Assembly (NCBI GenBank): GCA_005281725.1 | Contig: SSBO01000001.1 | Coordinates: 6,618,399 to 6,682,398, forward strand | DNA from: Wuchereria bancrofti | Lineage: Eukaryota > Nematoda > Chromadorea > Rhabditida > Onchocercidae | Direction of reading: 5' to 3' | DNA: 64,000 bases | In this document: in pieces, positions 53,000 to 64,000 of the stretch | Position numbering within the stretch: position 1 is the stretch's first letter | Layout: every line of letters begins with the position of its first letter | Position numbers and translations under genes: made by a program | The notes under the pieces: model-generated | The model's database searches: none | Told to the model about the DNA's origin: nothing | The model's input: only the letters and a program-made list of their open reading frames with translations

Positions 53000-55649
53000 T
53001 TAAGTTTCGAATTCCTTAATAATCAATTCTTCATCCTCATGAAGAGGTGCAAAATATTCATCCATCATTTCATCCGTAATTTCTTCTATACTAGCAGGCT
53101 TCCATATCGGTTTTTGATCCTTATTGATAAGAACTGAAATTTGCGTACAAAGAAAAACAAAATAATACCCAATCCAGATTATAACCTGGAAAACCTTTAG
53201 ACCTTTAAGTTGACTTATAACTTTCATCTTTTAAAAAATTGGTCATAATTTTTAGGAAATTAAAAATAGTACTTGCTCTGCAACCCTCATGAAAATCATG
53301 GCTTTTCATGAAACGCTGGGAAAGACGATACTCCATTGTAAAAACTTCAGGAAATTGCATCTTCAAACCAATTTGCAATTGCCGGAAAGTTACTTTCAGT
53401 GATGTTGGGCTCTGAATTATTCATCCACAAATGCAAATAATTATCTTTGTTTGTACTCTGTTAAGATAGTGGTGCTGTTCAATTGTTCCTTAAATTTAAA
53501 CAGCCTAATAAAACACCGAAAAAAAAACCTTCGTGCTAAGAATATTGAACAGTTTCTTGCCGAAATCATCGTTATTGTTTCGCAGTTTTTTGAAAATTGA
53601 TTCTACTGTACTCCCGCTAAATAAATAATTAATTTGTGCAAGCCGCTTTTCAAGACCAAACTTGGGTATTTCACTTTCTTTCATGTGGTATTTATTCAAA
53701 ATGTGATCTATCTTTTCTGCAGAAAGCAATTTATTATCCGTCCTGAGCAATTCGTCTTCAAGATTCTTCAGTTTTTCTGATGGAACCTAGAAACTGACGT
53801 GAATTAAATCCCCAATTTTATCAAAGAAATACGACTTTTTGAAACTTTTTTTTTGAAAAAGTCTTTTTTGAAACTTTTGAAAAAATCCACAAGACGTGAT
53901 TATTGTTTGAGAGTCGAGATCTCTACACGAAATTCAATAAGTGGAAATTAAATTTCGCCATAATTATATTGGCCATAACACAAATCCGAATACCATCAAG
54001 GCTTACGAAATGAGTAGCGAGACCCATATGATAAGCATCGGCGCCTATCAGTCGATATCCTGTAAGTGCCATGAACTGACCCAAATTGTATGGTAATCGT
54101 GACAAGAAAAAAGTCCCTGAAAATATGAAATATGTTGCTCTTTCGAAAGCCGAACATTATAAATAAAAAAGGAATAAAATATGTGACAAAGTATATCAAA
54201 CTGAAAAATTATGATACCTCCGACATCAGGAAAGAAACCAACAGAAGTTTCAGGCATTGTCAACATTGTTCGTTCTGTTGCTATCCTGTACTTTCCATGG
54301 ACAGAAAGACCACAACCCTCCAAATTTATGAAAATCTGCTATTAGCTGTGCCGTAACCTATTCTAGAGTAATACCTGTTTTTCGAAATTAATTAAATTAA
54401 TAAATTTTTACAGAGGACATGACAACAGACAGAAAATTGACTCTAAACTTACTGAGTATTAAACACTGAATTTGTTCCCAGTGTCAACATATAAAACTAG
54501 AAAATTATTTTTAATGGCATAATCGAAAAACTTGTTAATTAAATGGGACGAAATGGACAAGAATATTTTAGGGAGCAATATTTTAGCAAGTTAATTACAC
54601 CGATAAATTCTTTGAACGTAACGAACTTACTCCCCCCATTGTTATACCATCCATAACAGCGATATATGGCACCTTTAAGACACCGATCAAATGATTCATC
54701 ACATATTCCTCGCGAAAAAAATCTTTGTGCACCGTATTTGATGGATCATTTGCCTGCGCAGAACGTGACGCAGCTACGAAAATTTTTAAAAAATTTAGAA
54801 GTGTTTCCATTACTTAAGTGACAGCTAGAAGCAAAATTACTAGAAATAAGTGAAATATTACTGATCAGAATGAAAGCTACACTCACCAACAATATCACCA
54901 CCAGCACAAAACGCCTTGCTACCTGCTCCTTTGACAAATATAAACGGTACACTTGAATCACTGTTGCACTTCTGAAAAAAGATTTATTACTAACCCTATC
55001 TTTGTCTAATGATAAATAGGTTGCTTTCACGTTATATCAGCTCTTAACCAGTCGTTACTGCTATAGGGAACAAATATGACTATAAGAATGGAACTTGTAA
55101 ATAGTCATTCTGCAACTGCTCAACTCAAATTCCCGCACCTTGAAACTCTGAAGTACACAAGACGATCCATGTGGGTTGCAGGTCCCAAAGGCGTTGAGGC
55201 AGTGATGACCGTTCTGAACATGGAAAATAAATCCCACAAAAGCATGCGTCTTTCAGCAGCAGAACCTGCAGATAAGACTTTGACAAGCTAGGAAGAATCA
55301 AGAAATTTGTTCTTTTCACAGCAAAGACGTGCCCGATGAGTAGAGTTGGAGTCCGAATCGATTTCAGCACAATTTCTTTGAATATCCGAAATCATTGTAC
55401 TCTTCTTTGCTTTTTTACTTGTTAGACTGTTTTAATAACAAAGCATAAAAATTAATGCAAAGCTATAGAACTACTGCACGCAAATTGCACTTCTAAACAA
55501 ATGTTACAACAAACCTTCAGCATCGGATATAATTTGCGCACCATGCTGATGTTCAATGCATTTAGAGTCTTCGGTCGATTTAACGTCACAATTAGCTTGC
55601 CGCTTATGTTCTCTGTCAGTATTTCTTCATCAATTCCAACCGACAATAA
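53000..55649 (-). CDS. hibch: 3-hydroxyisobutyryl-CoA hydrolase, mitochondrial; 5' end unresolved
   Basis: Hydrolyses 3-hydroxyisobutyryl-CoA in mitochondrial valine breakdown. Eight exons in coding order: 55649-55515, 54971-54887, 54773-54631, 54317-54218, 54116-54007, 53786-53529, 53411-53273, 53133-53000; 367 residues visible (human 386). Crotonase-fold features are clear: [28 protein letters not shown] (CoA and oxyanion site), [13 protein letters not shown], and [14 protein letters not shown] with the catalytic Glu and Asp. [21 protein letters not shown] and SHDFHEG mark the family C-terminus. The first visible exon begins after CTCTTTGTAG with Leu-Leu in phase 0 and contains no in-frame ATG, so a start exon with the mitochondrial leader must lie upstream, between 55650 and perhaps 56178. 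I could not place it. The stop of an unrecognised same-strand gene lies about 218 bp upstream of this exon. Confidence 0.93.
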
Positions 55650-55803
55650 CTACAAAGAGAAAGAAGAATCACTGCAACTCTGGAAAGCTAGAAACATATC
55701 AGAACAGTTTCAGAAGCAGCTTGAAACGGGACTACTTGAAGATAAGTTTATTCCCGTGCATTTAGGCTGCTAAATAATTACGAAGTAGTTAGATGAAATA
55801 CAG

Positions 55804-55853
55804 TAAAATAAGCATAAGTAACGAGCAGACACAATAAAATAAGCATAAGTAAC
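55804..55853. repeat. 19-bp direct repeat, 31-bp period
   Basis: TAAAATAAGCATAAGTAAC occurs exactly at 55804-55822 and 55835-55853. It lies just downstream of the stop of the unrecognised minus-strand gene and upstream of 3-hydroxyisobutyryl-CoA hydrolase, in what would be an intercistronic spacer. Confidence 0.85.
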
Positions 55854-55866
55854 CCTTTTGCTCCTA

Positions 55867-56277
55867 TTAAGCAGAAAGTGCTGTTGAAATATGCTTCGGA
55901 ATACCATTGTCTCGTAGAGAATCCTGGAATGAAAGTGGTTAAAATCGCTTGAAGGGCAATAAATTTAAATTTTAACCTTAAGAGAAAAAATAGGGCCTTC
56001 GTTCTTATTCGAAGAAAAATGGAATCTTCGTTTTTCTTATTCAAAAGCTTCCGTAGAAATGAATCCTTAGCTATTATCGAAAACGTTGAGATCTCTCGAT
56101 AAACTGCAAGGAAAAATAGCCAGTGCTCGACACACAGTTTAGTCGAAATGAAGCAAAACAAGATGCTACAGTGCTTACTTCTAGATACCTTATGCCAACC
56201 TTTGCCAAACTATCAAAGGGTATCCAAGCCAATGTTTTCTGCTTCACTCCTGAATTTCTAAAGTCTACTAATGTTTG
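55867..56277 (-). CDS. 3' end of an unrecognised gene (two exons)
   Basis: Family not recognised. Two exons join in phase 0: 56277-56179 (33 codons after TACTCGATAG, ending at a GTAAGC donor) and 55923-55867 (18 codons plus TAA after TTTCATTCCAG). The peptide contains TLVDFRNSGVKQKTLAWIPF, DSLAKVGIRYLE and the C-terminus DSLRDNGIPKHISTALSA. It is amphipathic with no membrane segment. Upstream exons with an ATG were not found, though the next 490 bp run into the ribosomal protein SA promoter, so the missing part must be short. The exon at 56277-56179 also ends in the phase needed by the 3-hydroxyisobutyryl-CoA hydrolase exon at 55649, so it could alternatively be that gene's leader. The separate stop-containing exon and the spacing favour an upstream gene in an operon. 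Confidence 0.5.
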
Positions 56278-56771
56278 CTATCGAGTACAATTGATGTAAA
56301 AAAGAAGCAAATTAACGAATCAATTAACATAGAAAAATTAAAGGAAGTTTCTCATGCATAAAACCCTTTGCACTGCGATAAAAACCAATGTTTCACAGTT
56401 TTGTTAATACTAAAAATGTCGAAACTTCTTTCAGCCACTAACTGGCAAGAAACTTAGAATGTCAACGATGGATGACGGTAGTATGTGATCTACAGATTAG
56501 TCAAATACTTGAATGAGTTACATGTGAGGGGAACCAAACCCACTAACCCAATGAAGTATAAGTTAAACTAAAAAACACACAGAAGCCTTTCCCTTCCTAG
56601 ACTTGGGATGGAAAGTTGCATTGGGGGATGAGACCGAAACATCATTGTAATTGCAGGAACCTAAAAAATGAGTGCTGCATTCGTTGGTATAGTTTCTGGG
56701 ATTGGGGGATAGCACTGGTAGATAGGGTTGTTAATGTTACCGTGGTGTTGCAGGTGAAGTGATTCTTGACG

Positions 56772-58378
56772 ATGTCGGCGGGATTAGAAACGTTTGCCTT
56801 GAAAGAAGAGGATGCTATAAAACTTCTGGCATGTCAAACTCATGTGGGCGCTGCCAACTGCGACTTTCAAATGGAGCAGTACGTATGGAAAAGGAGGGCT
56901 GACGGTTTGTTTATATTATTGTGCATAATTTGAACATTTTATGCTACATACGTTTCATTGCAAGCACCTAATATAATTTCTCCTGCAGTTGAAAATTGTT
57001 GTTTACCGTATTTTTATTGCAAGTAATCCTGTACGATGGTGTCTCTTTATGTATCATTCACTGATAAGATCTGTGTAACCAATTAGGCCTTCAAACTTCT
57101 AACCATTATTCATGTAGTTAACGAAGTTTGATCAAATCTTTTAAATTATTTAAAATATGGTTTTCAGGTATTCACATCATCCATCTACGAAAGACGTGGG
57201 AAAAACTATTACTTGCTGCTCGTGCGATTGCTGCCATCGACAATCCTGGAGATGTGTGTGTCGTATCGGCACGTCCATATGCGCAGCGTGCTTTGCTCAA
57301 ATTTGCAGCCCACACCGGTTCTACGCCGATTTTTGGACGTTTCACACCCGGCTGTTTAACCAATCAAATCCAAAAGCAGTTTAAAGTCAGTTATTGAATG
57401 AAATTGATGGTGTTCATTTAGTTCGAGGTCATTAATTATGTTTATTTATCTTGGAAGAATTGGGTTGCTCATTTCAGTGCGCAGTGGAAAATTCTGATTT
57501 TTTGATTTCAGGAACCACGCCTGTTGATTGTTTCGGATCCTCGTGTTGATCACCAAGCGGTAACGGAAGCGTCGTATGTTGGTGTGCCAGTAATTAGCTT
57601 TTGTAATACTGACTCACCTCTAAAATTCATTGATATTGCAATACCATGCAATAATAAGGTTTGTATTATATGCTGCGTTAGTCTTTTTGCTCACTTTTCT
57701 TTGAAATATAAACATATGAGTGTTTCCAAATTTCAGAAATTTATTCATTATATTCTAGATTGCATGATTGCGTTTACAGGGCGTGCAATCAATAGGACTA
57801 ATGTGGTGGCTATTGGCTCGTGAAGTTTTGCTTATTAAAGGAAAGATGACACGGCAGACGGGGTTTGTACTTGATGACAAGGAAATCATGCCTGATTTAT
57901 ATTTTTACCGCAATCCAGAAGAACAAGAGAAGGAAGAACTGGCAGAACCGCGTGAAGTAAAAGAGCCTTGGCCTGGGGTCCCGCCTCCTGAGGTCGCAAA
58001 AATTGATGAGGTTGTAAGATCCATTGGAATGGTATTTGTTTAGTTCCTTTTCTTACTTCTTTTGCTTTATTCTTTTTTATTTTAATCTAACCGTTGCGTA
58101 AAAACGTTGTTGGCTTCTAAAAATTCTGTTGAAATACTTTCATTTTACTGTTTTTTTCTTTATGCTTTTTTCCTGCGAAATTTTGACTCCATTTTTTTGT
58201 GAACTTTATGTTTTAATTTCAGTACCAAACAATAGGTGGTGTTGAACCAGCAAAAAAGCTGGACTTTAGCATGGTCGAACCTGTAAGTGATTGGGCGCAA
58301 GAAACGGAGCGAGCTGTGCAACTGGATACCGCACAACAGCAGGAGTGGGGTGCTTCAACGCAAAATTCCAACTGGTAA
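56772..58378 (+). CDS. rps-0: 40S ribosomal protein SA (uS2, laminin receptor precursor)
   Basis: Component of the small ribosomal subunit, required for 18S rRNA maturation and 40S assembly. Five exons: 56772-56904, 57168-57385, 57512-57658, 57780-58031, 58223-58378; 301 residues. The uS2 fold is complete: [70 protein letters not shown] and the [20 protein letters not shown] helix corresponding to peptide G of vertebrate RPSA. The C-terminal eukaryotic extension is acidic and Trp-rich ([18 protein letters not shown]). The ATG lies 18 nt after a GTGTTGCAG acceptor, suiting trans-splicing. A polyadenylation signal AATAAA lies at 58464-58469, 86 nt after the stop. It diverges from the minus-strand hydrolase cluster. 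Confidence 0.98.
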
Positions 58379-61300
58379 TATTAAAATAATGAAGATTATT
58401 ATTTGGAGCTGTTCACCATCAATCATGTTAATATAGTCATGGATAATTCCATTTTTTTTTTTGAATAAACAATTTATTGTTTCCACTGCGACTTTATTCA
58501 TTGACAAACGTTGCATGGTTTCTGTACCACTCAGTAAATATGATGCAAAAATTTACATTGACAGTGGTAGAAATTTTCTAATTTTCTTTATTACATATAT
58601 ATATAAATTTCCTTTATTTCAAGTTTTGAGTATGCGGTACAGTTATTTATGAGTGATAATGTAAGGGATAAGTGGGAAGGTTTTATTGTAGTATGAGTAT
58701 TGGCCTATATGAATGATGAAACTCATTGATTCAGGAAGAATAATAGGTACAAAGTTTGCTAGAACACGATGTTTAATCGGTTTATGACTTATCTGCATGA
58801 CAGACAAATATCCGGCTTTGCTTCTCGATAATGTGTTTTAAAATACCACACTTTTGCTTCGAATGTTATGGTATACTAATAAAGTAAAAGTCGAGCTCGA
58901 AAAAGACTGAAATTAAAGCTTTCATTAAAGTGTGGAAAGTCTGAGGACACGAAAAGTAGTGCCACACACTATATCTTCCATGCGGTAAAGAATTATTGGA
59001 TGCTGAGCACAGGCGGGTCATTTTAGTGCTTTTCAAATGATGAAAATTTTAATAGCAAGATAGTGATGTGCCCTAGATACACAAATCTGACACCCACTGA
59101 GAGTCGATATCTCCCGTCCTGCACAGCTACCACTTGATTTTATCGGACGATCCATTAACGTTTCCTTCGTTGCGGTACTCAATGGTGTTCCATTTTGAAG
59201 GCCTGAAACTTAAACCGAACAAACCGCCTACGTGTAATATTCATATTTGTTAATTCACATAGGGATGTTGATGTACAGATATTAGAACACTTCTGTAACC
59301 AGAAATTCGGGTGCAAAAAGTTATTGTTTCCACACAACTACTATTTGATTTCTTGATATTATTTCGTTGCCTAAACCTTTATTGAGACTATTATTTGTGT
59401 TTCCTATAATATTGTCTCCTTTTCTCTAATCTTTTACTTTCATCGAAAAACATAAATATTGATGTATGTAAATGAAGTCACAGCAAGTATTATCATCCAT
59501 GGAGAACTTTTGAAATCGTACATTGAAAACACGATAAAATATGATATGGACAGTTAAGAAATTAATTGGAAAATACAATTGTCTTGCTACTATTAATATG
59601 AGGAAAATGCACAATTATTAGTTTTAAATTATTCATTGCTGATCGATAACAAGTTAAGGTCACTCCTTTCTCAGTATTTCTTTAATGTTTCGATCCTAAA
59701 CTTCACTTTCCCTTCATTTGTTATAGTCAAATTATCATAATTATGAAACATTGATAATATCAATATCACGACCATATCTTATATCAGTTTTTGGTATCTA
59801 ATGTACTGCAGTACTTGCATTTTTGTATTCTCTCTGTTTGTACTCACCTGAACTTCTTACATTGCACAAAAATTTGCTATTCCCATTGGGTTAATGAAAG
59901 TCTTCTTTTATTTAAGGTGTTCCTTAGTGTTAGTTTTAAACTTGAAATCTCTGAGAATTCTGATAATACAATCATCGCAATAATCGCTGAAGTTTTCTTT
60001 ATGAGGGAAAGAGTCAGCTGTCTCTACTAATCTTCACGTAACTTTTTTTTTTTGCCATCCTATCTGCTAATCCCTCAAATAATTCTTGCATGAAATGAAA
60101 ATACACGAACGAACTAGTTTGATCAAACATTAAGTGCATTTTCACTTAGCATAAAAACAGAAGCAACTGATTTAAAAGCAACTGATATCCGTCAAGTATA
60201 AATGAAAAATATCACTTTCTCTGCTTGTGTTACCCTTAAAGCTGTGAAATTTTCATCGATAATAAAATGACGGTAAAAGTGGTCAAAATTTTGAGGTATC
60301 AACAAAAGACAGAGATGGAGATTGCATTTGGATGGAAATGCAATCACTTCTCAGTTGTTCTCTCGAATAGCAACGCTATATTTATTTCTTTTCTTTCATT
60401 AAATATATTTTTCTCGTTAATCCTGTACCTTAAAAGGTTTTTCCGAGTTGGAGAAATGATGTAACATAAAATACTAACTTCTATAACTCATACGATTTTT
60501 TTCAACTTAATTTGATTTTATTTCAGTTCCATTTTAATTTACGTGTATCAATATTTCATATTCTCTGAGAGAACAAGCTCGGATAATCAGTAGAACATTG
60601 AGGTATACCAAAAAGTTGATAGATGTTCAGTCTGACCTTTCTAAACGTCTATAGATTATTACACATCTAGAGGTCAAAATATGCAAATAATTCATGATAC
60701 ACTCGATCAAATTAGCGTTTACATGGCTAATGTTTACATATAAACTTAGAATTTCCCAGAAATAACTTTCAGCTATGGCGTAAAATTGATCTGTTGAGAA
60801 AAAATCTTAAACTATTTATTTGAACTGACGAATTTTTAATTTGGAAATACGGAAACAATACTGAAGTAGTTTTGTACTGGAATGCAAAATTGGAATTAAA
60901 ATTAATATGAACTCGAAATTAATATCTAGCATACAGAGTCTTTGATTGCGTTTTCCATAGTTCGTTTTCCATATTATAGCAATTTTGAAGTCATTAACAT
61001 GAAAATTATTAAAATCTGAATGCGTTTAAGCATCATTTATTAGTACATATAAAAAATGAAGTAATTTAAATTAGTTAATAAATTGCTCGTGTGACAAGAT
61101 CATATTCCAAAATATAAAAATCTAAACGTAATGCTAGAATAGTAGTACTTGCCGATGTAATATTGCTTTCTCGTCACTGATCTTTTCTTTTTAAAGAATG
61201 TTTTACTGTTGCTGATTAAATTTTTTGATAGGATGATGTAACTGATAAGTAACTCATCTCGTTACCAATGACACACATTTTGATTTTTTTTTCCTTTTGG

Positions 61301-62190
61301 CTACCTTTTCTGTTTTTATTTTGTCGATTTTTATCATTTATTAGAAATCTAAGCCAAAAAATCTATCATTCAGTAAGATTTTATAGCGATACGTATATTA
61401 ATAAGAAAAGTCTCCGAAGTGAACGTGGTAATATTTTCGTCTTACTACTGGTCATATCAAACATTCTAGTTCTGGATTCCGGCACATCGCCTTCGGGCTT
61501 AGAACCTGAAATGATTTGAGTTACCGAGACCTACACAGAATCACGAAATTGTAAATTAGGGTATTCTATTGACAAATCTGATCAAGAAGTTGCACGAAGA
61601 TTATTTTAATGCCTTCCTATGAGTCTTTTCTAAATTTTATTGTCATATTTATTATTAGTTCTGATAGGCAATAAGGACTTCTATGAATCGGCAATTAAAA
61701 TACGTTTTCAAAAATTTCTCCTGTGAATTCCCAAATGGAAATGAATAAGGATGGGTTCTATTCCAGAATTATTTCTATAAAGGCAGGAAAAGTGAATCTA
61801 AATATTAGCAATGTTAAAGTTGTTGGGTGAAAGCTAACAAATTTGTATTGACAGATCATTCCATCTGCAAAGTGCACACTATCCTGTTCTCCTGCTCTCC
61901 AATCGTTCTCAGTTCCGGAAATAGAATACATTCTGTGTATATAAACAGTACCTTAAGATCCATCGAAAATTTCTGCACATTTTCTCTTTTTTTCACTTTT
62001 GTCATAACATTTTAGTAGTATATTGCTGTTGTTTGAAATTTCCGCATTCATTTGCTATTTAAAATTTCTGATTCTTCGTGGCCACTAAATTCTTTTCATT
62101 TGAAATAATAATAATAATTAATAATAATTCGTTCATTGTTTGCAAGATTTTGGCTGAATATTTTACTTTAAAATGATTTATATTGATAAG

Positions 62191-62379
62191 AAACATCTGA
62201 AAAGCTTGTACAAGAAGCCGGCTATTTCTTATTTAAAAGTATACACGAATTCTTTAGTGCGAATAGCCATTTTGTCTCAAATTTCATTTATTTGCTTACT
62301 AAATAGTTTGCAAGCTAACAGATCTTTCTTGCTTATTACTGTACATGCTAAACTCCAAAAAACATCTGAAAAGCTTGTA
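62191..62379. repeat. 20-bp direct repeat 169 bp apart
   Basis: AAACATCTGAAAAGCTTGTA occurs exactly at 62191-62210 and 62360-62379. The DNA between does not resemble a mobile element and no flanking duplication was found. Confidence 0.85.
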
Positions 62380-62688
62380 AATGCCAAGCATTTAGCGCAT
62401 TTATATTAATTTGACGCATATATGTATACCTAATGGTCAACTGACAAATTTCGAAGTTTTCATTTTCATTTTATTAGCAAAAAAGATTTTTAATAATTGA
62501 CGTAAGCATTTTTCACATCTTTTTCCTTTATTGTTTCTCTAATATTTCTATCAAATACCTAAAAAGGAATAACTGATTATTGTAGTGATAGTATTCATGA
62601 TTACACAATTAATTTTATTAGAACCAGCCATAATTAATTTTCTGATAGGAGATAGTTCATTATTCGGGACATTATTTTTCATGGCATT

Positions 62689-62722
62689 CTGCACAAATAT
62701 CTAATCTGCACAAATATCTAAT
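62689..62722. repeat. 17-bp perfect tandem duplication
   Basis: CTGCACAAATATCTAAT is repeated back to back at 62689-62705 and 62706-62722, about 67 bp before the start codon of the hypothetical gene at 62789. It may be part of that gene's upstream region. Confidence 0.9.
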
Positions 62723-62788
62723 CAGGTTACTTGCGGTGTTTCCATACTGTCTTTATTAAATATATCTAATAGTTGCAGAACTGCAAGA

Positions 62789-63339
62789 ATGGAACGTGAT
62801 AAGATATCAATGAATGATAAACCTTCATTTCACACTTCTCCATCACCACTTCATATTAAACGAATTCTGAATGCGAAACGGCAAGATTCTGAATCAATTT
62901 TGAGAGTTAAAGTTAACGGTGTTGAAATGTACAACATTTATAGGGCCTTTCACGGACGTCTTAATGTGTCATATAAACGACGTGAAGATAGTGAGCAAGG
63001 CTTCTCGAACTTGCATTTCAAAATCTTCAGTCTATTGGATTTCATTTTAATATTCATCAAATTTTGGTTTCTTATACTCCAAGTTTTCCTTAAAATTTCA
63101 AATTCACAATTTTTGTGAAACAATTTGGATTCCTTGAATTTCATGCATCGAAGGATTTCTATATACTGAACTAAAAAAAAAAAGATTTCGATTAAGTGCT
63201 ATGATCGATATGGTAAATATTGACTGCATCCCCGCAACTATTTATGAACGTGAAATTTGTAGGGTCACTGTCTGTAGCAATCTTTCTGATCGATCATTTG
63301 AGAAAAGTATCGATAATCCCTCAGGCGATGAGTAGCTGA
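62789..63339 (+). CDS. Hypothetical small protein, two-exon model
   Basis: Not recognised. The ATG follows a TAGTTGCAG acceptor by about 10 nt. Exon 1 (62789-62990) encodes about 67 residues rich in Ser, Arg and Lys (HIKRILNAKRQDSESILRVK, then MYNIYRAFHGRLNVSYKRRE). It can end at a GTGAGC donor and join in phase to 63263-63339 (after AAATTTGTAG), giving about 93 residues ending IIPQAMSS. Without splicing the frame runs on to 63118 into a long hydrophobic stretch that looks like translated intron. RVKVNGVEMYNIY could be part of a small beta fold. More exons beyond 63339 or outside the window are possible. Confidence 0.4.
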
Positions 63340-64000
63340 TATGACTTAGTGATCAGATGAAACCGTCATAATAATGCTTCACATTATCCATTTATTTGTC
63401 AAAATGTGATTAAGTTGCTCTCGCTTGTTTCAAGAAGGAATTATAAAAGAGAAATAGCGGAAATGTCGTTAGTTGAAATTGTTTGTTAGTGGGAGAATAC
63501 CGAAACCAATATCAGCTAATAGAGTTGGCCGATAACAGCTGAACAAACATCTCCACTCCCACCAACATATCGATTCCAAAAAGCTTTCATTTTCCACTCC
63601 CTTCAAACAAATATTCTTATGTTTAAAAAATAAAATTACAAAAATGTTATCTGTGATACAAATCAAAAAATGCCGTAATTTCAATAGTCAAAAGGTAGTA
63701 TTTCCTCAATTCTTTTGTTGGCTCCATTACCTTTCATGTAATGCGCATCCTTTCTTTTTGTTTTCTTTATCCAAAAGTAATAAATAGAAATATATAGGAA
63801 GAAAAATACATTGTGTTTATCGATTTATATTAAACTATCATTTGATCTGCTGTATCCCAAAGACTTATACTTCTTACTTTTCTCAATTTTAAGTTTGTTC
63901 AGAGCACAATTTCATCACAAGCACTTTTTTTGTCTTCTTTCTGCATTTATCAATGTAATCAATGCACTAATCAATTTTCTTGTCCTTTCAAATGTCTTTT
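63340..64000. other. Right edge, nothing recognised
   Basis: AT-rich sequence with no splice-bounded open frame. The minus-strand frame at 63684-63469 is unsupported. It may be an intron or flank of a gene outside the window. Confidence 0.4.

Larger units (their letters stand above)
58379..62788. other. 4.4-kb interval with no recognised gene
   Basis: Contains the ribosomal protein SA 3' UTR, an ATAT run near 58594-58605, an AAT microsatellite near 62106-62130, a 20-bp dispersed direct repeat (62191 and 62360) and a 17-bp tandem duplication (62689). Open frames at 60267-60464 and 61268-61519 have ATG starts but low-complexity or hydrophobic content and no convincing splice partners. No RNA gene was recognised. 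Confidence 0.4.

Noticed and set aside
61268..61519. Plus-strand frame beginning MTHILIFFSFWLPF
   Set aside because: Could mimic a signal peptide, but the downstream part is not protein-like, no partner exons were found, and the region is AT-rich filler.
62191..62379. Direct repeats as ends of a mobile element
   Set aside because: The repeats are direct, only 20 bp, 169 bp apart, and enclose no coding sequence, terminal inverted repeat or target duplication.

Overview
This window is nuclear DNA from a nematode, most likely a clade III (filarial or spirurid) parasite. It is strongly AT-rich. Genes are broken into many small exons by introns of roughly 50-1000 nt, and acceptors are of the TTTCAG type. 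Many start codons sit only 0-18 nt after a 3' splice-acceptor sequence, as expected when mRNAs are capped by a trans-spliced leader. Proteins read from the exons match conserved animal families, and the PP2C gene matches the C. elegans form closely. No virus, transposon, CRISPR array, rRNA or recognisable tRNA was seen. Exon coordinates below come from hand-matching splice sites, reading phase and family conservation.

Left part (1-16 kb): UDP-glucose pyrophosphorylase (+, 5' end outside the window) converges on a small tail-anchored membrane protein (-). Three genes then follow head to tail on the minus strand: a SPOUT1/C9orf114-type methyltransferase, phosphatidylserine decarboxylase (298 bp further on) and cytosolic seryl-tRNA synthetase (995 bp further on). 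This is a good operon candidate.

Middle (19-37 kb): an unrecognised + strand gene (20.3-21.6 kb) faces a minus-strand pair, an RSKR/SgK494-type AGC kinase followed by a PP1-type phosphatase with an unusual N-terminal extension and an in-frame cassette exon. About 4.7 kb without a recognised gene follows, then a TMEM165/GDT1 cation transporter (-).

Right-centre (37-51 kb): four + strand genes lie head to tail: a protein with a Rap1/TEBP-like Myb fold candidate, proteasome subunit RPN7, an unrecognised basic protein, and a PP2C phosphatase (PPM-2 type). Splice sites suggest that a long isoform of the unrecognised gene may run into the PP2C first exon in another frame.

Right part (53-64 kb): 3-hydroxyisobutyryl-CoA hydrolase (-) lies just downstream of the 3' end of an unrecognised gene. 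Ribosomal protein SA (+) diverges from that pair. After about 4.4 kb with nothing recognisable there is a small hypothetical gene at 62.8 kb. Most genes are housekeeping: sugar nucleotide, translation, phospholipid, valine catabolism, proteasome, Golgi ion balance and phosphorylation control. The novelty lies in gene structure and in five unrecognised genes rather than in one dramatic new system.
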